64,000 bases of DNA. Source: UBA5195 sp034432755. GTDB taxonomy: Bacteria > Chloroflexota > Anaerolineae > Anaerolineales > Villigracilaceae. The first letter of the stretch is position 1. Each line of letters begins with the position of its first letter. Under the pieces are notes generated by a model. The model was given only the letters and a program-made list of their open reading frames with translations. It was not told the DNA's origin and ran no database searches. The DNA is taken from the NCBI GenBank assembly GCA_034432755.1, contig DAOUBQ010000054.1:1-64000 (forward strand), written 5' to 3'. Of this stretch, positions 33,075-41,940 are shown piece after piece. A program made the position numbers and the translations under genes.

Positions 33075-34454
33075 TCAATCCTCGATGGAAATGGATTCAT
33101 ACTTTAACGGGAAAGCTGCCTGGCCCTGGAAATTTTCCAGTTCCAGACCGTTCACGCCCCGGCTGGAGAGGGCGTGCCGGTATTCTTCGGCAGGGTTCTC
33201 GCCCCAGCGCACGGCGCAGTTGCGCAGGGTGACGTTTTGCGCATTAATCAGGCAAAAGCCGTCGGTGGGTTGCAGGCGGAAGCCTTGTTCGGGGTCTTGC
33301 CACCATTCGGTGGGGCATGGACGCCGGTCGTAGCGCGCGCCGGGCCATTGGGTGTGGCGCGCCAACTCGAGGCGCACATTCTCAAACAGGATGTCCTGCA
33401 CCCGGTCAGGAGTCCAGCCTTCGAGATAAACGCCGTTCTCACCCCGGCAGAGCAGGTTGATAAAGCGGATGTTGCGCACCCGCCCGATGCCGCGTTCACT
33501 ATCCCACGGGACGGCGCTGACGCAAATTGGCTCGCCGCTGCCCCACCAGGCCGGGTGAAAGCGGCGGGTTTCGATGACTATGTTCGAGAAAATCACGTTT
33601 TCCACGTCACTGCCTTCGCCCAGGCGCACCGCCACGCCGCGATGACTGCTCTTGATGACGCACGAATCGAAGATAATGTCACGCATGGGGGCGCGGCATT
33701 CCACGCCCACGCATAACGCAATCGAGGTGGACATGAGCGTGCAGTTGCTGACCACAATGTTCTCGCAGGTATCGCCCCAGGCCGCCGTTTCCTGGCAGGT
33801 TTTCAGCACGATGCAATCATCCCCACTGACGATGTGACAGTTGCTGATGCGCGCGTTGCGGCAGCGGTCGAGGTCTATGCCGTCGCTGTTGGGCAGTTTC
33901 AGGTCGTTTTCGATGCGGATTCCGTCTATCAGAATGTCGTCACAGCCCGAAAGGCGCACCGTCCACAGCGCGCCATCGCGGATGGTCAGGTCGCGCAAGG
34001 TGACGTTGTGGCAGCCAAACAGGCAGAAGGTGAACGGGCGGCGCGGCTTCATCTTGTAAATGTAGCCCAGGTCTTCTTGCACAAAGAAACGCCCGCCGCC
34101 ATCAATCACGCCCAGGCCGGTGAAGGCAATGTTGTGCGCGCCTTCGGCGGTGATGAACAGAATTTCTCCGGGGTGGGTTTCGTCCACCGCGCCGCCGGTT
34201 AGCGCCCCAGCCTGGAGTTGACGGGGATAATCGGCGGGGTTGGGGCTGGCCTGCAAGACCGCGCCTGCTTCGAGATGCAGTTCAACATTCGACTTCATCA
34301 CCAGCGAACCGGAGCGGAAGGTTTTGCCCGCCGGGAGCAGCACGCGCCCGCCGCCCCCGGCAGAGCAGGCCTCGATGGCGGCTTGTACGGCGGTGGTATC
34401 ATCTGCGGTTCCGTTGCCAACCGCGCCAAAATCAATTGGATTGTAAGTGGTCAT
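33075..34454 (-). CDS. Glycoside hydrolase family 28-like polygalacturonase
   Basis: The 459-residue product is a right-handed beta-helix of the pectinase type: IDFGAVGNGTADDTTAVQAAI at the start, NSDGIDLD (usual NTD) and GDDCIVLK carrying catalytic Asp residues. The usual GHG motif is replaced by TSIALCVG, as in divergent rhamnogalacturonan-type relatives, so the substrate may not be plain polygalacturonate. No signal peptide. The ATG overlaps the nucleoside hydrolase stop (ATGA). Confidence 0.88.
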   Translation of the reverse strand: MTTYNPIDFGAVGNGTADDTTAVQAAIEACSAGGGGRVLLPAGKTFRSGSLVMKSNVELHLEAGAVLQASPNPADYPRQLQAGALTGGAVDETHPGEILFITAEGAHNIAFTGLGVIDGGGRFFVQEDLGYIYKMKPRRPFTFCLFGCHNVTLRDLTIRDGALWTVRLSGCDDILIDGIRIENDLKLPNSDGIDLDRCRNARISNCHIVSGDDCIVLKTCQETAAWGDTCENIVVSNCTLMSTSIALCVGVECRAPMRDIIFDSCVIKSSHRGVAVRLGEGSDVENVIFSNIVIETRRFHPAWWGSGEPICVSAVPWDSERGIGRVRNIRFINLLCRGENGVYLEGWTPDRVQDILFENVRLELARHTQWPGARYDRRPCPTEWWQDPEQGFRLQPTDGFCLINAQNVTLRNCAVRWGENPAEEYRHALSSRGVNGLELENFQGQAAFPLKYESISIED

Positions 34455-35353
34455 AGATTTAGCCTTTCGAGTAAGTGGTCGTAAAATCCGTCCAGGTTGC
34501 GCCAGCGCAGGGCGGCCAGCACTTCGTCTCCGGCGGGGTCGGGCAGGGTCAGTCCGTCATCGGTGATGTGCAGGCGGATTTTTTCCATTTCAAGCAGGTC
34601 GAAGCTGTATGCCAGGTAAATGGCGACGGTATCGAACAGGGTGGAAGATTTCGAATCGGTATAATCCACCGTCATCCATGTCACCAATTTTGACCAGATT
34701 TCGTAGTTTTCGATGAGCGCGCGGAGCGCGGGGTTTGGTGAGCGGTACACGCGCTGGTAGCGTTCGCCGTCCAACATCACCAGGCCGCAGGTATCGAGCG
34801 GGGTGATGATTTTCTCCAGCCAGGGCGCGGCGAACACCTTGCGCAGGGCTTGCACATCGTAGCGCACGTTGGTTTCTGGCACGGCGCCGGGCTGTCCACC
34901 GTAACCCAGGTGAATACTGCCGTGCATCCCGACAAAACAGCACTTTGAGGTCAGTTCAGGATTTTGTTCGATGGCACGGGCAATGTTCGTGGCAACCCCA
35001 ATTGAGATAACGGTCACCGGCTGCGGCGAGGCGGCAATCACCTCCAGCATGGCCTGCACCCCATCCGAGTAAATCGTTCCGGGGTAAGAATCAACGTCAA
35101 ATCCATCCAGCCAGGGCTGTTGGAAATTGAGTGAGCCTTGTGGGTTGCCGAGGCCGATTCCGATGGGGATGTCTGTCCGCCCGGCGGTTTGCAGGAATTT
35201 GGCCGTCAGGTGGGCGCGGTAGGTGGTGTCGCCGCTGACGGTGGTAATCAGGCGCGGGTCGAGTTCCGGGCAGTTCAAGAGCATGGCGAGCGCCCAGGTG
35301 TCGTCAATATCGGTGCCGATGTCGGTATCCAAAATCACGGGAATTTTATTCAT
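34451..35353 (-). CDS. Inosine-uridine-type nucleoside hydrolase
   Basis: The 300-residue protein has the calcium-binding DTDIGTDIDD motif at residues 9-18, VISIGVATNIARAIEQNP, and a C-terminal Asp (VDYTDSKSSTLFD) in the expected place for active-site coordination. It cleaves the N-glycosidic bond of ribonucleosides or a related ribosyl compound. Embedding in a glycosidase operon, overlapped by ATGA on both sides, suggests that the true substrate could be a plant-derived ribosyl or pentosyl compound (inference). Confidence 0.9.
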   Translation of the reverse strand: MNKIPVILDTDIGTDIDDTWALAMLLNCPELDPRLITTVSGDTTYRAHLTAKFLQTAGRTDIPIGIGLGNPQGSLNFQQPWLDGFDVDSYPGTIYSDGVQAMLEVIAASPQPVTVISIGVATNIARAIEQNPELTSKCCFVGMHGSIHLGYGGQPGAVPETNVRYDVQALRKVFAAPWLEKIITPLDTCGLVMLDGERYQRVYRSPNPALRALIENYEIWSKLVTWMTVDYTDSKSSTLFDTVAIYLAYSFDLLEMEKIRLHITDDGLTLPDPAGDEVLAALRWRNLDGFYDHLLERLNL

Positions 35354-37998
35354 TGGGCTTCTGCCAAAGTTGTTTCAAGATGAATAGTTTGCAGGCGGCG
35401 GGGTGGAATAGACAGGCGCAGTGACCCATCTGAGACGGTCAGTTCGTCAATCGGCTGCTCGAACAAGTCGCACGCCCAGGCACGCATGATATGGGCAATG
35501 CCCGACTCAATCACTGCCGCCTGTTCGCTGTCGGTGATATTGAGCAGGCGCAGGGATACTCTACCTGATTCGAGCGCGCGCACCTGAATAGCCTGAATTT
35601 CGCCTTTGGGCAGGCGTATGAATTGTCCCTGTGCGGGAAGGTTTTTATCGTCGGAAGTTTCGCCCAAATGCTGGCAGGCTGGCTCCGCAAAGGCTGTTTC
35701 TTGCCCAAAGCGGTAGGCGCGAACTTCATCAAATGCGCCCTGATAAGGCTGAATGCGATAGCGGGCAACAACGGTGCCGGGTTGATGATAGGGGAAATTG
35801 CATTCCCAATAGTTATTGGTCACCCAACCCAAGAAGGTGGCACGCGGTAATTCAAACCGGCCCTGGTTGTGGGCAAAGTGGAAATCGCCCAACTGGCAAA
35901 GCGGGTTGATGGGCGTCGCAATCGTAATACCACGCTGGTTGTCACAGAAATCAACCCATTTTTGGGTCGTGAAATAATCACGATTAACGCCAGGCAGTTG
36001 ATCCTCTTCCGGGCGCACAGCCAGCCCGCCAACATCGAATCGGGCGGTTGCGTTGGGTAGGTTGAACGGGAAAACCAGATAGGTGGCTTCGGGATGAGTC
36101 TCCAGTCCCATCTGCCACTGGGCTTCACACTCGATAAAATCTCCCTCGGCGGGCAGGAACAGGCGGATTGTGATATTCTCAACAGCCGGATGGCGAAAGG
36201 ACTGCTCGACGCTCCAGCCTAGCGGGGTGCGATAGACCTTGTGCGAGAGCAATCGCTCTGGCGTGGTGCGCAAGGCGTGCCAATCGGGCTTCCAAGCGCG
36301 GACGGTTTCGAGCGATGTACGCCAGTCCATTTCATTGAGCAGATGGCGCGGAAAAGGGTGAGCGCGGTCGGCAACTTGCTCATGCACGAACATGAAAAAT
36401 GGATATGGAGAGCAGCGATCCACCCATTCGTGTTGAAGGCGCTTATCATAAAGCGATGTCACGCCGCCAGTTTCGCGGTTGAAAACTACCCGAAAACGGG
36501 CGTTTTCGATTTGCGCGGCTTCGCTGACTTTGGTTGCTTCGCGGGTTTTGAGAATTTTTGCACGCGGCACGACCACATAGCCAAATCCTGGCACCGCAAC
36601 AGGCGGCAGGCTGAAATGCTCATCCGATTGGTGCGCGCCTATGTTGGTTGGGTTGCTAAAGTGTCCCTGGTAATGCCGCCCGGCCAGGTCATCCTGCGAC
36701 TCGCCGCGCGGATTGAGCGTCAGGTACGAAACCGAGCCGCTGATGGTTCTCTGCCAGGGAAGCGGGTTGAACACCAGCAGGTCGTCGGAAGAACCGCTTG
36801 CAACGTGCCGGGCAATTTCTGCCAGGGCATCGCGGTGCAGTAAGTGGCTGTAACTATGGGCGTGATAGGCCAGGTGGGTTTTATGATTGGTCTGACTGAC
36901 GGCGTCATCGCGCCAGGTGGCTCCAGCGCCGTCTGCGCTCCAGGTATGTTCGCCCCACAGGTTCAGCGCCTGCCAGGCGGACTGGCGGAAAAGCGAAAAC
37001 GAACGCTGCGCCCAGCCAGTCTGCATCCCTGGCAGGCTGTTCAGGGCGGCAAACATCGTATCGGCGCTGACCAGCCTGGCGCGGGCGGCACGTTCAATCG
37101 CCACTTCACGAGCGGTGCTAATACAGCCAAAATTCCAGTAATCTGTCCAATCGCCGTGCCAGACCGCAATTTGCTCACGAAACGGCTGTATCGCCTGCCA
37201 CCACTGACGCGGGGTTGCCAGCACAATGTGCGGAGAACGTCCGGACGCGTTCCAGCGCCGTACAAACTCGCCAAACTTCGGGTAAAACCCGGCGTTATCA
37301 CCATACCGATGAATGCCCTGCAACATAAACACCGGCAATTGGTAGCCCGTCTGCTTTAGGAAAGCCTCGACTTGCGGCCACCAGTGCAGGAAATTTTCAT
37401 CGTCATCTTCCGCCAGACCTAATTCGCCAGCCTTGCCATACTGCCAGCCATTGAAAGCCAGCAAATCACGCCCGCTGGGTGCCTGCCAGCGGAAAATGGC
37501 CGGGCGCGGCTCCGGTGGCCCACCAAAGTGGTGGTTAATCGCCATTGAAAAACCATCTATCCCAGCATCTAGCAACAGGTCTGCCAGCGGCCAGTTATGA
37601 CCATTGACGTCACAATTCATCGCCGAGCGAATCTCAAATCCATACTCGCGTCGCAAACGGTGAACCAGTTGCAGGGCTTCGATATGCTGAACGGTATCAT
37701 ACAGCGGTGTCAGGTTCAGAAACATGGCGGTCACTTCCACCAGCCCGGCGCGTTCCGCCGAAATCAGCCGGTCAATGTCACGCGCAGCGGCATGTTCCAG
37801 CCAATATTCAAGCACCCCGGCAGTTTCAATCGTCCAGCGCGAGGCACGCTCCACGCCAAACCGCTCTGCCTCGCGCTCCACCTGCTCTAATGCCTGCGTA
37901 ATGAAGCGCGCCTGCAATTCCCAAATGATGGGTTGGTCGCCAGTAAAGCCAATATCGGTATGGCTGTGATGAATAAGATAAACGGTTTCGATGTTCAT
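35350..37998 (-). CDS. Glycoside hydrolase family 38-type alpha-mannosidase
   Basis: The 882-residue protein begins with the GH38 zinc-site pattern HHSHTDIGFT, followed by NCDVNGHNWPLADLL where the nucleophile Asp is expected; family members usually have DxFGH here, so this is a variant subgroup. A central three-helix part and large C-terminal beta-sandwich (RFRVVFNRETGGVTSLYDK) complete the fold. No signal peptide. Its stop overlaps the next gene by ATGA. Likely target: alpha-linked mannose or related side chains. Confidence 0.85.
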   Translation of the reverse strand: MNIETVYLIHHSHTDIGFTGDQPIIWELQARFITQALEQVEREAERFGVERASRWTIETAGVLEYWLEHAAARDIDRLISAERAGLVEVTAMFLNLTPLYDTVQHIEALQLVHRLRREYGFEIRSAMNCDVNGHNWPLADLLLDAGIDGFSMAINHHFGGPPEPRPAIFRWQAPSGRDLLAFNGWQYGKAGELGLAEDDDENFLHWWPQVEAFLKQTGYQLPVFMLQGIHRYGDNAGFYPKFGEFVRRWNASGRSPHIVLATPRQWWQAIQPFREQIAVWHGDWTDYWNFGCISTAREVAIERAARARLVSADTMFAALNSLPGMQTGWAQRSFSLFRQSAWQALNLWGEHTWSADGAGATWRDDAVSQTNHKTHLAYHAHSYSHLLHRDALAEIARHVASGSSDDLLVFNPLPWQRTISGSVSYLTLNPRGESQDDLAGRHYQGHFSNPTNIGAHQSDEHFSLPPVAVPGFGYVVVPRAKILKTREATKVSEAAQIENARFRVVFNRETGGVTSLYDKRLQHEWVDRCSPYPFFMFVHEQVADRAHPFPRHLLNEMDWRTSLETVRAWKPDWHALRTTPERLLSHKVYRTPLGWSVEQSFRHPAVENITIRLFLPAEGDFIECEAQWQMGLETHPEATYLVFPFNLPNATARFDVGGLAVRPEEDQLPGVNRDYFTTQKWVDFCDNQRGITIATPINPLCQLGDFHFAHNQGRFELPRATFLGWVTNNYWECNFPYHQPGTVVARYRIQPYQGAFDEVRAYRFGQETAFAEPACQHLGETSDDKNLPAQGQFIRLPKGEIQAIQVRALESGRVSLRLLNITDSEQAAVIESGIAHIMRAWACDLFEQPIDELTVSDGSLRLSIPPRRLQTIHLETTLAEAQ

Positions 37999-39368
37999 TT
38001 AATATCCAGCACGAGCACCCAATCGGGCCCGCCGAGCGGGGAGGTAAAGGTCACAAGTTCTTGGGGATGTTCACCCTCGAAGTGGAACCTGCCCTCGCGC
38101 GGGTCGAACCATTGGGCTTTGACCCGCCCGGCGAGCAGACGCAAATCTACCTTCAGGCTTTGTCCCGCTAACGGAAAATAAACCAACCCGTAACGGCCTT
38201 CGCTGTCGCGCGTGGCAACGGGGTGCGCGGCGCGCAGGGGATTGATGCGGTCATCTTCTTTGGCAAGGTCGGCGGGCGGCGGCGGGGGTGTGACCTCCGG
38301 CAGCAGGTCAGGGGCCGGGATGCGAGTGAGATACGGGCGCGAGAGCAAGAGATTCTTCAAGTGAACCATCTGGCGCGCGCCGGGGCCATGAATGGCTTCG
38401 TCCCAATAGGGCGAGGCAAAGGTGGTGGGAGCGTAACGCGGGGCGTACATCTGCCAGATGGAATGACTGCCATAGGTATGCCCACAAGCCCCCGCAAAGA
38501 CGGCGCGGTAGGCCTGCTTGCGCACATCGTAATCGGTGTAGCGGCCATATTCCGGCTTCCAGGGGCGCAGGTAGGGGTCAATCGGGTGATGTTCGTAGTT
38601 GGGTTCGCCGTCCAGGGTCGGCTTGATAGGTTGGAGTTCGTAATCAGCCCGAATCATGTCCCAGTTGGGGGTATCCACCAGGCAGTGACCAGATTGCAGC
38701 ATGTTCATATCGAGCCATTCGGCCTGGTGCAGCCAGGCGGAGGAGCTGGCCCCGCCGCGCGGGTGGTAGGTCATGAAGGGTTTGCCCTGCCCCCCAGCCC
38801 CTCTCCCAGCAGGAGAGAGGGAGACGCCTTCGGTGATTCCCTGCGCCATGGCCGCCCACAGGTCTTCGTAACCCTCAGCGGGGCGGTCGCCGCCTAAAAT
38901 CCACAAGATGTTGGTATCGTTCCGATAGCGTTCTCCCAGGAAGCGGCCATAGAGGCGCGCGTTTTCGAGGTTGAACACCACCGGGCCGGCGCCCCACAAG
39001 TCGCCACAGACCTTGTCGCCCCAGGTGGGCAGGAGACCGATGTACAGCCCTTTTTCGGCAGCCAGGCGGATGATGGCGTCCACATGGCGGAAGTAGAACT
39101 CGTTGGGGCGGGTTGGGTCGTCGCCGCACAGGGGAATGTGTCCATTGGCGTTGGGGGTGTGCAGTCCATCGTGTTCGGCCAAAATGACCGCCTGGATGAC
39201 GTTGAAGCCCTGCTGGCGGCGTACTTCGAGATAATGTTCGGCTTCGGGCAGGCTCAGGCGGTGGAAGAGTTCCCAGGCGGTATCGCCCAGCCAGAAAAAC
39301 GGTTCGCCCGTCTCGTTGACGAGGAAGCGGCGGTTTTCAGAGACGCGGATGCGGGGGAGGGGGGACAT
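37995..39368 (-). CDS. DUF4038/GH140-like glycosidase
   Basis: The 457-residue protein has the DUF4038 barrel (GEPFFWLGDTAWELFHRL, NILWILGGDRP, LDGEPNYE with a likely catalytic Glu) and a C-terminal collagen-binding-like domain (VDLRLLAGRVKAQWFDPREG). GH140 members cleave apiose from rhamnogalacturonan II; the exact specificity is unproven. About 14 residues near 183-196 (LSPAGRGAGGQG) are encoded by a GC-rich palindromic element inserted in frame. AAAGGA precedes the ATG. Confidence 0.85.
   Translation of the reverse strand: MSPLPRIRVSENRRFLVNETGEPFFWLGDTAWELFHRLSLPEAEHYLEVRRQQGFNVIQAVILAEHDGLHTPNANGHIPLCGDDPTRPNEFYFRHVDAIIRLAAEKGLYIGLLPTWGDKVCGDLWGAGPVVFNLENARLYGRFLGERYRNDTNILWILGGDRPAEGYEDLWAAMAQGITEGVSLSPAGRGAGGQGKPFMTYHPRGGASSSAWLHQAEWLDMNMLQSGHCLVDTPNWDMIRADYELQPIKPTLDGEPNYEHHPIDPYLRPWKPEYGRYTDYDVRKQAYRAVFAGACGHTYGSHSIWQMYAPRYAPTTFASPYWDEAIHGPGARQMVHLKNLLLSRPYLTRIPAPDLLPEVTPPPPPADLAKEDDRINPLRAAHPVATRDSEGRYGLVYFPLAGQSLKVDLRLLAGRVKAQWFDPREGRFHFEGEHPQELVTFTSPLGGPDWVLVLDIK
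38782..38826. repeat. GC-rich palindromic element inside the GH140-like gene
   Basis: CCTCTCC-CAGCA-GGAGAG with flanking C- and G-rich arms. It is related to the hairpin elements at 40892, 46152 and 46218 and is read in frame as LSPAGRGAGGQG. Confidence 0.65.
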
Positions 39369-39674
39369 GGGATGAGTTCCTTTCGGTTTTTTGAGAGCGT
39401 TTTTTTGTCATGACCGACCTGTTCTCAAAACACAAGCGGTTTGACAGGATGAAAGAATGTAAGGATAGCGGCTTGCTTTGGAAGGTCAATTTCATCCTTT
39501 TATCCTTCCATTCTGTTTGGTATTGTAAGGGGTAAACAATGACGTTTTTTTAGGACACGGAGTGAACGGAGTTTCACGGATTTTTTTGAGCAGATTTAAA
39601 CCTGGTGGGAGAAACGCGCGGCTACATCGTTAATCTTGAGTTCGAGATGGTAAGTCTTCAGCTTACTGTGCAAA
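39369..39674. other. Gene-free gap with operator candidate and degenerate repeats
   Basis: No coding frame is evident. It contains a LacI-like half palindrome TTGAGAGCGTT at 39391-39401 near the GH140-like start, a purine/pyrimidine repeat pair (GACAGGATGAAAGAATG and its rough complement) at 39443-39512, and a CACGGAGTGAACGGAG unit near 39555. Confidence 0.5.
39391..39401. promoter_or_regulatory. Candidate LacI-family operator before the GH140-GH3 operon
   Basis: TTGAGAGCGTT resembles TTGTGAACGTT at 50884-50894 in both sequence and flanking T-runs, and lies about 25 bases upstream of the GH140-like start. Confidence 0.35.
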
Positions 39675-40871
39675 TCAGAGATTTGCGCTGCGTTCCAGAA
39701 TCTCAAAACAGGCGCGGGCGTGATGGTAAGGGCAATCCCAAAAACCGGCTTTCATGTGATTGGGGTTGGGGTTTCCGGCACGGTCGGTTTCTTTGAACCA
39801 GTCGCCATAAACCCGGTCTATCATGTGATTTTCGATAAATTTCCAGGCTTCGTCCACCGCGGCGGCAAATTTGGGGTTGCCGGTGAGTTCACAGGCATTT
39901 GCAAACCCAACCATCGCTTCAGCCTGGGGCCACCAGTGTTTTTCCTCGACGAGAATTTGCCCGGATAGCCCTTCGTAGAACAGACTGCCGTCTGTATCGC
40001 GCCCTTCGCGGTAAACCGATTCCGCCAGCCCCAGCACCGCCGGGCGAATGCGCTCATGCAGGGAGGGGTCGGGGTGCATTTGGGCGGCTTCCCACATCAG
40101 CCAACTGGCTTCGATATCGTGACCGTATGAGTCGCGGGCTTCGAGCGCGTTCCAGGCGTTGTCGAAGAACAGGCGCAGGTGTCCGGTTTGGGGGTCGTAT
40201 ACTTTTTCGAGATAGGTTTCGAGCAGGGCGCGGTGCTGCCTCCGCAGGCGCGGGTCATCCCAAATCCTTAAAAGGTTGGTGTAGGCTTCGAGGATGTGCA
40301 GCATGGTGTTCATGGATTTGCTGCAATTGATTTCTTTGTCGCTCAGGCGCATGTCTGCCAGCGCGCCCCATACGCGGCTGCTGCCTTCGGTGTAGCCGCC
40401 GTAGCGCGGGTCGAAGGCGTGAGTTTCCAGCAGGTCGAAAAGTTGCTCAGCAAGGGTTTTGGCCTGTTCGCTTTGCGTAGCGCGGACATATTCGCTCAGC
40501 CCGTAGATGGCAAATGCCTGGGCGTAGTGATGCTTGCGCGGGTCAAGCGGCGTTCCGTCCGGCTTAAGGCTCCAGTACACGCCGCCGAAGTCTGCGTCCC
40601 AGAAGAAGCCGGTCAGGGTCTGATAGGCGTAATCGGCCATCTGGCGGTATTCTGGCGCGCCGAAGACGCGGCAGGCGGTCGAAAACGTCCACAGGATGCG
40701 AGCGCATAGGATGGCGGAGCGCGGCGCAGCGGGGAAAACTTGCAGCGTGTTTGAAATCGCGCCATGAAAGCCGCCGTGTTCATGGTCGGGGACGTATTTC
40801 ATCCAGAAGGGCAAGATGTTCTCGGTTAGTTCGGCGCGCAGGCGGGGGGAAAGGTCAGAACGGTAGGTCAT
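39675..40871 (-). CDS. AGE-family sugar 2-epimerase
   Basis: The 398-residue (alpha/alpha)6-barrel protein has the family signatures KSMNTMLHILEAYTNL, YGHDIEASWLMWEAA, WWPQAEAMVGF and the C-terminal CPYHHARACFEI. His residues in the HDIEAS and YHHARAC positions are catalytic in cellobiose and mannobiose 2-epimerases. With GH130 and GH5 genes in the same locus, epimerisation of mannobiose to mannosyl-glucose is the best guess; N-acylglucosamine epimerase is less likely. Confidence 0.92.
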   Translation of the reverse strand: MTYRSDLSPRLRAELTENILPFWMKYVPDHEHGGFHGAISNTLQVFPAAPRSAILCARILWTFSTACRVFGAPEYRQMADYAYQTLTGFFWDADFGGVYWSLKPDGTPLDPRKHHYAQAFAIYGLSEYVRATQSEQAKTLAEQLFDLLETHAFDPRYGGYTEGSSRVWGALADMRLSDKEINCSKSMNTMLHILEAYTNLLRIWDDPRLRRQHRALLETYLEKVYDPQTGHLRLFFDNAWNALEARDSYGHDIEASWLMWEAAQMHPDPSLHERIRPAVLGLAESVYREGRDTDGSLFYEGLSGQILVEEKHWWPQAEAMVGFANACELTGNPKFAAAVDEAWKFIENHMIDRVYGDWFKETDRAGNPNPNHMKAGFWDCPYHHARACFEILERSANL

Positions 40872-40891
40872 AGCGGGTGGTTTCTCTTATC

Positions 40892-40922
40892 CTTGCCCCT
40901 CTCCCATGGGGAGAAGGGCAAG
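40892..40922. repeat. GC-rich hairpin element between GH5 and epimerase genes
   Basis: CTTGCCCCTCTCCC and GGGAGAAGGGCAAG, with one mismatch, surround a 3-base loop. It belongs to the same family as the elements inserted in the two glycosidase genes. Confidence 0.75.
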
Positions 40923-40935
40923 AGAGAGCAAGGAA

Positions 40936-41940
40936 TCAGTTCTCAATACGGTTTTCGAGCAGTAAATCGAGCAGGCGGCGGTCCACATGGCGGTAGCCGC
41001 CCACTTTTTCATAGACTGTGCCAGGGCGTCCGTGATGAACAATTCCGAACGCGCCTTCAAAGTTCCACAAACTGTAGCCCCAGCCAAACTCGCGGTACAG
41101 GCTGAGTAAATCGGCGAACCAGGCCAGAGCGGTGTCGTTTTCAATGTTGTTGTAGCAGCCGAACTCGCCGATGTGAATCGGACGCCCAGCGGCCTGTACC
41201 TCGCGCCAGGGCTGGTAGAAGGCACGCAGGGTTTCGCGGTTCCAGGTTTTGCCGTCCCACTCGGCGCCGGGGTAGGGGGGCGGCGCGGGGCAGACCTGCC
41301 AACCTCGCCACCAGTGCGCGCCCCAATGGCTCAAGTTCATCGGCTGGTAGCCGCGCCCGCTGTGAATCACGTCCAGGTCGGCCAGTTCGGGCATGGCGAG
41401 ATGCCCGCCGCCCAGGCCGTCAATCTGAATCGGGCGGCTTGGGCTGATGGCGCGGATGGCGGCCACCGTCCGGCGCATGAGCGCGGCGTGATTTTCACGC
41501 GTCAGTCCATATTGGCCGGGGTTGGGCGGCTCGTTGAGCAGGTCGAAACTCAAATCGGAAGCCGGAACATCCTTGTAGCGGCGGGCGAAGGATTCCCAGA
41601 GAAAAACAAAGGCGTCCTGCGCGAGTTCATCCGTCCACAGGTTGTGTTTTTCCAGGTCGTTGCGGTTGATGCAGTAGCCGGGCGTGCGATGAAAGTTCAG
41701 GCTCATGTGCAAGCCGCGCGCGCGGCAGGCCGCCAGGTAGGAATCTATCGTTTTCCAAACCGATTCGTCGGGGTGGAAGTAGTCGAAATCGCGCGTCCAG
41801 AAGCGGTAATCGGTGGGAATGCGGACGAAGTTGAAGCCAAAGGCGGCCAAAAAGTCGAGGGCGCGCTCATCGGGCGGCTGGGCAGGCCTGCCGCGCCAGG
41901 AGGAAAACATCCACAGGAAGTTGAAACCGTAGTAGTTCAT
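40936..41940 (-). CDS. Glycoside hydrolase family 5 enzyme (first copy)
   Basis: The 334-residue protein is a GH5-type barrel without signal peptide: GFNFVRIPTDYRFW, the acid/base Glu in LLNEPPNPG, and the nucleophile Glu in HIGEFGCYNN. Family members include endoglucanases and endo-mannanases; intracellular location favours action on oligosaccharides. The ATG overlaps the oxidoreductase stop (ATGA 41937-41940), so they are coupled. Confidence 0.9.
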   Translation of the reverse strand: MNYYGFNFLWMFSSWRGRPAQPPDERALDFLAAFGFNFVRIPTDYRFWTRDFDYFHPDESVWKTIDSYLAACRARGLHMSLNFHRTPGYCINRNDLEKHNLWTDELAQDAFVFLWESFARRYKDVPASDLSFDLLNEPPNPGQYGLTRENHAALMRRTVAAIRAISPSRPIQIDGLGGGHLAMPELADLDVIHSGRGYQPMNLSHWGAHWWRGWQVCPAPPPYPGAEWDGKTWNRETLRAFYQPWREVQAAGRPIHIGEFGCYNNIENDTALAWFADLLSLYREFGWGYSLWNFEGAFGIVHHGRPGTVYEKVGGYRHVDRRLLDLLLENRIEN

